A stretch of DNA of 64,000 nucleotides from Bacillus thuringiensis (GTDB taxonomy: Bacteria > Bacillota > Bacilli > Bacillales > Bacillaceae_G): positions 1,610,501 through 1,674,500 of the forward strand of contig NZ_CP012099.1 of NCBI RefSeq assembly GCF_001182785.1, given 5' to 3'. Both the position numbers and the translations under genes were made by a program. Positions 59,787 to 64,000 of this stretch are shown here, in pieces; the stretch's first letter is position 1, and each line of letters opens with the position of its first letter. The notes beneath the pieces are model-generated. The model made no database searches, was not told the origin of the DNA, and saw only the letters and a program-made list of their open reading frames with translations.

Positions 59787-59957
59787 ATGATACTTTTAAC
59801 GATAGGAGCAATTTTGTTAACGTTGTTTATTTTCTTTATTCTCGGTTTTATTACATTTATGATGTTTGTTGATAAGGCGACGCCTCAAATATATTATACA
59901 CCTTGTGAATCAGTGACAGTGAAAGCTAAAGGTAAACATAGAAGGAAGAAAAGTTGA
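59787..59957 (+). CDS. Small membrane protein
   Basis: A 56-residue peptide with a single long N-terminal hydrophobic helix (ILLTIGAILLTLFIFFILGFITFMMFV) and a basic tail (AKGKHRRKKS). GGGGTGGTG precedes the ATG at 59787. The stop lies within the terminator stem. Function unknown. Confidence 0.6.
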   Translation: MILLTIGAILLTLFIFFILGFITFMMFVDKATPQIYYTPCESVTVKAKGKHRRKKS

Positions 59958-59977
59958 AAGTTGGCTTTTCTTCCTTC
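59941..59977. terminator. Bidirectional terminator
   Basis: Perfect 13-bp arms GAAGGAAGAAAAG and CTTTTCTTCCTTC around an 11-base loop, between converging genes. Confidence 0.88.
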
Positions 59978-59982
59978 TTCTA

Positions 59983-60342
59983 TTACATCCCCGAAAGAAC
60001 TAACAACAACAGCCCAAATAAAAAACTAATAAAGGAAAGAAAACCAATACATATCGAGAACACACGATTATTTCTCCATTCGCGCCAGCAAACGATAAAT
60101 CCTAAAATACAAAGGAAAAACCAAATGGGCAGGAATATGAACTCGCTAACTTTCTCGGGGAGTAACGAATAAAAAGTTGTTACATATAAGATCCAATTTG
60201 TAAAAAATAAAATGCAAATGATAATAGATTGTAAGTAGGGGCGGTTGAAAAATCTCCTTTTTTTTACGGTTTTAAAAATGATAGTTAGCGCTGAGATAAA
60301 GGCAATGAGTATGAAAACAAGTAAGAGTAATGTCAGCGTCAT
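59983..60342 (-). CDS. Uncharacterised four-helix membrane protein
   Basis: The 119-residue protein has about four membrane helices (LTLLLLVFILIAFISALTIIF, SIIICILFFTNWILYVTTFYSLL, FIFLPIWFFLCILGFIVCW, ICIGFLSFISFLFGLLLLVL). No family recognised. Start 60342 follows AAGGAGAAT; the longer frame to 60408 has no ribosome site. Confidence 0.65.
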   Translation of the reverse strand: MTLTLLLLVFILIAFISALTIIFKTVKKRRFFNRPYLQSIIICILFFTNWILYVTTFYSLLPEKVSEFIFLPIWFFLCILGFIVCWREWRNNRVFSICIGFLSFISFLFGLLLLVLSGM

Positions 60343-60426
60343 TTGATTCTCCTTTATAAGATTGTTTTTATCACGCATGGGCAGTAAGATCCACACCTTA
60401 AAACTCAACGTAAGAAAAGAGATTAG

Positions 60427-60463
60427 GTGGGGGATGAACCCCCCACTGATTGAAGTTTCACTT
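60427..60463. repeat. Copy of the dispersed GTGAAACTTC-ATCAGTGG motif with a G/C hairpin
   Basis: GTGGGGG (60427-60433) and CCCCCAC (60440-60446) form a hairpin, followed by the motif CCACTGATTGAAGTTTCAC (60443-60461) in inverse orientation to that at 7124. It supplies the stop codon of the DLH gene and is likely its terminator. Confidence 0.6.
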
Positions 60464-61042
60464 TACAAGAAATGAATCTATTAAATTGTATGCTTGTTTT
60501 GTAGAGTGCCTGTTATATTTTTCAGTGTACGGATTTAGAAATCCATGTTCACCGTGTAGTTGTTTTATTTCTAATAAAGGATTTTTTTGTTGCTGCAATG
60601 TTTGAATTAAAGAGGATACTGAAAAACTAGCTTCTTTTTCAGGGAATATAAGTAGTGTAGCGCATGTAGGCTTTATGTGAACATAGTCGCGTATACGAGA
60701 ACCGTAACATCCGATAATAAAATTTATTTTCGGATTGTTACTACATAGCCATGAGACGGTAGCTCCAACGCTAAAACCGATAAGACCAATATGTGTATAA
60801 CTACTAGAAAGATGAGAAATGAATTCTTCAATTTGCTTTTTTCCATAATCAAATCCAATATGATTTACAAAATGTTCATATGCTTTTTCTTCATCACTAT
60901 AATGAAATGCATGTTGCGATTGTAGAAGGTTAGGACAGAATACGTCTATATGAGATGAAGTAAAGTGGTTGGTAACGTGATGCATATGGTCGTTCACACC
61001 ATATATTTCATGAACAATAACGAGAGCTACTTTTTTCTTCAT
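60458..61042 (-). CDS. Dienelactone-hydrolase-family alpha/beta hydrolase
   Basis: The 194-residue protein has the DLH opening KVALVIVHEIYGVNDHM with the Glu of the HEIYG loop, the nucleophile elbow GFSVGA and a likely catalytic His in LHGEHGF. True dienelactone hydrolases use Cys at the elbow; this has Ser, so another ester is the likely substrate. It starts 2 bases after the preceding gene's stop. Confidence 0.8.
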   Translation of the reverse strand: MKKKVALVIVHEIYGVNDHMHHVTNHFTSSHIDVFCPNLLQSQHAFHYSDEEKAYEHFVNHIGFDYGKKQIEEFISHLSSSYTHIGLIGFSVGATVSWLCSNNPKINFIIGCYGSRIRDYVHIKPTCATLLIFPEKEASFSVSSLIQTLQQQKNPLLEIKQLHGEHGFLNPYTEKYNRHSTKQAYNLIDSFLVK

Positions 61043-61044
61043 AG

Positions 61045-61380
61045 TTATATTGTGCCTCTTTGAAACTTAAATTCTTTCTCAACAAGGCAGATACGCAGGT
61101 GGAAGTTTTCATACCATTGCTCACGACCTCTTTTTTTCGCTTCTTTATGTAAGACGTTCTTCTTCCAATTTTCAATCGCATCAAGTGATTCCCAATAAGA
61201 AATTGTTATTCCTAGTCCAGAATTACCTCGTGCACTTTCTACACCTAAAAATCCAGGTTGTTGCTTTGCAAGTTCCTCCATTTTTCCGGCAACGGTATTA
61301 TAGTCTGTTGTATCATTTGATAAATTAGAAGTGAATATCACCGCATAATAATGATTCGCCTTTTGTGAAGCATTTTCCAT
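61045..61380 (-). CDS. ABM-domain (antibiotic biosynthesis monooxygenase-like) protein
   Basis: The 111-residue ferredoxin-like protein has the ABM pattern: YYAVIFTSNLSNDTTDYNTVAGKMEELAKQQPGFLGVESAR, then ISYWESLDAIENWKKNVLH. Members are heme-degrading or quinone-oxidising enzymes; the conserved residues of IsdG are not evident, so only the fold is claimed. It is first of a two-gene unit with the hydrolase. Confidence 0.8.
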   Translation of the reverse strand: MENASQKANHYYAVIFTSNLSNDTTDYNTVAGKMEELAKQQPGFLGVESARGNSGLGITISYWESLDAIENWKKNVLHKEAKKRGREQWYENFHLRICLVEKEFKFQRGTI

Positions 61381-61415
61381 ATAAATTCCCCCTTTAATAA
61401 GTATTTTAGCATGTA

Positions 61416-61452
61416 AAAAAGAAAAGAAGCAGTACGCTTCTTTTCTTTTTTT
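61416..61452. terminator. Bidirectional terminator
   Basis: AAAAAGAAAAGAAGC and GCTTCTTTTCTTTTT pair around a short loop; it ends the glycosyltransferase gene on the minus strand. Confidence 0.88.
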
Positions 61453-63676
61453 ACGCTGTGAATTTTAATCCAGCATATATTTTACGACCCTTTTTTTGAA
61501 TCCAACATACTTGTGCATTTTTCTTTTGAATATTACGTTCTTCCATTGTTACTTGTATAATTTGGTCAATCACAAGAGGGATGTTCGTTTGTACTTGGCA
61601 CCCACCTGTACTATAGTCGATAATGGTCGCTTCAATCGGCATTCCATTCATATGCAATGTTCCAGAAGACATCAGTTGCTCACGTATATGTTGCCTGCGA
61701 AATTGTCTTGGTGCTTTTTTGGTATTTTTTATGAAAGGTGCAATTGCTAGTGTAAGAAATGCTTTATCGTACACCTTTTCCACCCGGTCATTAACCGGTT
61801 TACTAAATAGATGAAGAATGAGTTTACAATATTGCTCATGGGATACATCATCAAATGATACACCAACTTGTACAGAATTTTCTTGTCTCCGAATCCATTT
61901 TTTTGTACTATGAATCTTTTCTACCTCGCCAAAAGATAGCGTATAGGAAGATAGACTTGATAAAGTTTCAAATGGAATGGAGGGATCTAATTCAAAACGT
62001 GCCCCCGTTTCACTAATATCAAGGACATGGCAAGAAATGATCATATCTTCGGCATATAAAGTACCTGGTAAATTTACTACGAAACGTTCTGAATTTCGAA
62101 AACGCGGTCTTTCAAATGCTACAAATAGTGAAGTAACAATAGCTATCCCGTTGTATAGTACCCAGAAAATATTAATATATAAGCTTTCTCTTTCAATATG
62201 ATATTGCTCAGGATATAAGAGCATAAGTGTTGCTCGAATCAGTGCAATAATTGTTAAAATGAGTAATACGAGGTGAGGGACGCTTGTAATCCATAAAAAA
62301 TGCCTTGTATTATTTTGAACTCCCTTTCTTGTTACATGAAATTGGAACTTTTTACGTAAGAAAGTTTCTGATAAAATAGCAAATCCCATATAAGGAGCCA
62401 TAGCAACTTCGTACACATGACTCCACGTAGTTGTGCGTTTCTTATTAGAAACAGCTTTGAAAATAAGCTGTGATGTTAAAAAGGCAGGTGCCCAAAACAT
62501 AAATAAGTGCATGAAATTAATTTCTAAACTATAAATATCAAATACTAAAAATAATAGCGGTGCTAGTAAAAATATCATTTTATAAATACCGAAAAACCAA
62601 TAATGGATTCCATCTGCATATAAAAGACGCTGCATAAAAGATAATCCTTTTATAGTGAAAGGATTCCATTTCTTTACGACTTGAATATTCCCTCTACACC
62701 AGCGGTCACGCTGTTTTAATAAATCACTAAATGTTTCTGGGGATAATCCAACAGCTAGTGTTTCATTGACAAATATAGTTTCCCATTTGTTAGCTTGTAG
62801 TAGCATACCAGTTGCCATATCTTCAGTAATAACTCCAGTCGCAAATCCTCCAATTTCTTCAAGCGCAGTGCGACGAAATAGGGCGTTACTACCAACATAC
62901 ATCGTAGCATTAAAGCGATCTTTTCCTTCTTCTAACTGCCGCATAAAGAAATCTTGTTCATTGGCGATGTTATCTTCAAAAAACAAATTATATTGGAGAG
63001 GATCAGCATTATAAAAAACTTGTGGTGCTTGAACGAATACAACATTATTTTTAGAAAAATAACCAATCGTTCGCTCTAAAAAGTTAGCTCGTGGTATCAT
63101 ATCAGCATCCATTGTTACGATAATATCACCTTTTGAATGAAGCATCGCATGATTTAAATTTCCAGCTTTTTCATGCTTATTTTCGGTGCGAGTTATGTGC
63201 TGAACAGAAAACTCTGCCGCAAGTTGCTTTACACTTTCACGGCGCCCGTCGTCACAAATATAAATGTTTAGTAACTCTTTCGGATAAGTAATCAACGTAC
63301 AGCCAGCTACAGTACGTTTTAACAAATCGATCGGTTCATTGTAAGTTGCGATAAATATGTCGACAGTAGGTAGTTTTTCAAAATTGGATAATGGTATTTC
63401 TTTTCGTTTATATGGTTTCCATGAAACAATGCTGAAAACGATAGATTGTAAGTAACCAGCCCATTCTGTAATTAACAATATAATACCAGCGATAATACTT
63501 ATGAGATTAATAGTTGGTAACGAATAAAAAGTTCGCCAAATAAGATAAATAGCATTACAAATGAGAAATAGAATAATAAGTAATTTTTTTGACCATAAAT
63601 ATTTGTGTGCAAGGGCGTAAGTAATAATGATTACGAAAAAAATAATACCTAAACCTTCGTATATAGAAAGGCTCAT
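61451..63676 (-). CDS. Cellulose-synthase-like family 2 glycosyltransferase with two PilZ-type motifs
   Basis: The 741-residue membrane protein has N-terminal helices, a GT2 domain with DDGRRESV, TMDADMIPR (DxD) and QRDRWCRG (Q-x-x-RW), further helices, and C-terminal regulatory parts. Two PilZ-type signatures are visible: RNSER then DISETG (around residue 530), and RQHIR then DYSTGG (around residue 660), both RxxxR with DxSxxG. It should polymerise a beta-glucan-like or other hexose polymer when c-di-GMP is high. No bcsB or bcsZ partner is seen beside it. GAGGAATTGT-type ribosome site precedes the ATG. Confidence 0.88.
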   Translation of the reverse strand: MSLSIYEGLGIIFFVIIITYALAHKYLWSKKLLIILFLICNAIYLIWRTFYSLPTINLISIIAGIILLITEWAGYLQSIVFSIVSWKPYKRKEIPLSNFEKLPTVDIFIATYNEPIDLLKRTVAGCTLITYPKELLNIYICDDGRRESVKQLAAEFSVQHITRTENKHEKAGNLNHAMLHSKGDIIVTMDADMIPRANFLERTIGYFSKNNVVFVQAPQVFYNADPLQYNLFFEDNIANEQDFFMRQLEEGKDRFNATMYVGSNALFRRTALEEIGGFATGVITEDMATGMLLQANKWETIFVNETLAVGLSPETFSDLLKQRDRWCRGNIQVVKKWNPFTIKGLSFMQRLLYADGIHYWFFGIYKMIFLLAPLLFLVFDIYSLEINFMHLFMFWAPAFLTSQLIFKAVSNKKRTTTWSHVYEVAMAPYMGFAILSETFLRKKFQFHVTRKGVQNNTRHFLWITSVPHLVLLILTIIALIRATLMLLYPEQYHIERESLYINIFWVLYNGIAIVTSLFVAFERPRFRNSERFVVNLPGTLYAEDMIISCHVLDISETGARFELDPSIPFETLSSLSSYTLSFGEVEKIHSTKKWIRRQENSVQVGVSFDDVSHEQYCKLILHLFSKPVNDRVEKVYDKAFLTLAIAPFIKNTKKAPRQFRRQHIREQLMSSGTLHMNGMPIEATIIDYSTGGCQVQTNIPLVIDQIIQVTMEERNIQKKNAQVCWIQKKGRKIYAGLKFTA

Positions 63677-63860
63677 ACAATTCCTCCTTTATGTATAGAG
63701 TGGGAAAAATAAAAATATATTATTCGTCTATAGAGATTTAATTATTTCCAGATTATACAATATCACAAAATATAGGGTTAGAGTATAAATTTTACATTTT
63801 CTTATTATAAGCTTAAAAAAATTAGAAGAAATAATAGTTGTATTTTTGATTCATAAGAAA

Positions 63861-63889
63861 AATGCCACTTCAAAAGAGAAGTGGCATTT
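63861..63889 (-). terminator. Terminator of sspH
   Basis: AATGCCACTTC and GAAGTGGCATT pair around AAAAGA, 1-2 bases past the stop codon. Confidence 0.88.
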
Positions 63890-63890
63890 C

Positions 63891-64000
63891 TTATATTTCC
63901 TCTAAGCTATTAACTGGAACAGTTAATTCGCGTCCTGGGTTTTTTACTTCATATATGCGGGCGGTTTCATTGCTTTCATCGACGTGTTGAATCATAACAG
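63891..64000 (-). CDS. sspH: Small acid-soluble spore protein, H type (3' part)
   Basis: The last 35 full codons read [20 protein letters not shown] then [15 protein letters not shown], a clear match to the H-type SASP pattern (IQHVDE.NETARIY...). The 5' end is outside the window. H-type SASPs are about 59 residues and bind in the forespore. The gap 63677-63860 before it holds only AT-rich DNA with no recognised feature. Confidence 0.85.
   Translation of the reverse strand, partial: VMIQHVDESNETARIYEVKNPGRELTVPVNSLEEI

Noticed and set aside
59954..60172. Plus-strand frame after the small membrane protein
   Set aside because: It crosses a strong terminator and lies antisense to a better membrane-protein gene.

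Overview
The window is AT-rich chromosomal DNA from a motile member of the Bacillus cereus group. It carries the complete flagellar/chemotaxis island of that group with its accessory flanks. Three things point there: a MogR repressor sits inside the island, a tandem array of near-identical flagellins follows it, and no sigD or flgM gene is seen. B. anthracis is unlikely, because cheA, flgL, fliF and fliM, among the motility genes known to decay in that lineage, are all open here. No tRNA, rRNA, CRISPR array, transposase or prophage gene was found.

Left flank (1-12300): a MerR regulator (cut by the window edge) with a MATE pump and a textbook MerR operator between them; DUF421, YdcF, DUF4870 and nitroreductase genes; an ECF-type sigma factor paired with a tail-anchored partner; a frameshifted TauE/SafE gene; two MFS exporters, one with an ArsR-type repressor and operator, the other with a VOC protein; a YjcZ-type peptide, a Spo0E-like phosphatase, a divergent Hfq and an HD hydrolase.

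Motility island (12371-55561): motor (motA/motB), cheY, cheA, an unusual tandem CheC-CheC-FliN switch protein, two uncharacterised envelope proteins, cheR (reverse strand), then yaaR, flgN-like, flgK, flgL, fliD, fliS, fliT-like. Next come flgB, flgC, fliE, fliF, fliG, fliH, fliI, then fliJ-like, fliK, flgD, flgE, two small orphans (one FliG-C-like), cheV and mogR. Five flagellin genes lie on the reverse strand, one frameshifted. The last block is a lytic transglycosylase, a short SpoA protein, fliM, fliN, fliO, fliP, fliQ, fliR, flhB, flhA, flhF and flgG. Not seen: sigD, flgM, fliL, flhG, cheB, cheC (stand-alone), cheD, cheW. Transcription appears to rely on sigma-A-type promoters (clear ones before motA, mogR and the flagellins), with MogR as the likely repressor. 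A full match to the PlcR-box consensus lies just upstream of the mogR promoter, suggesting a link between quorum-sensing virulence control and motility.

Right flank (55595-64000): a Fur box and an NtaA/SnaA-type flavin monooxygenase, AlaX, a TrmB-family regulator overlapping azlC-azlD, small membrane proteins, a dienelactone-hydrolase-like protein with an ABM-domain protein, a large cellulose-synthase-like glycosyltransferase with two PilZ-type motifs (a c-di-GMP-responsive surface-polysaccharide enzyme next to the motility genes), and the 3' end of an sspH spore-protein gene.
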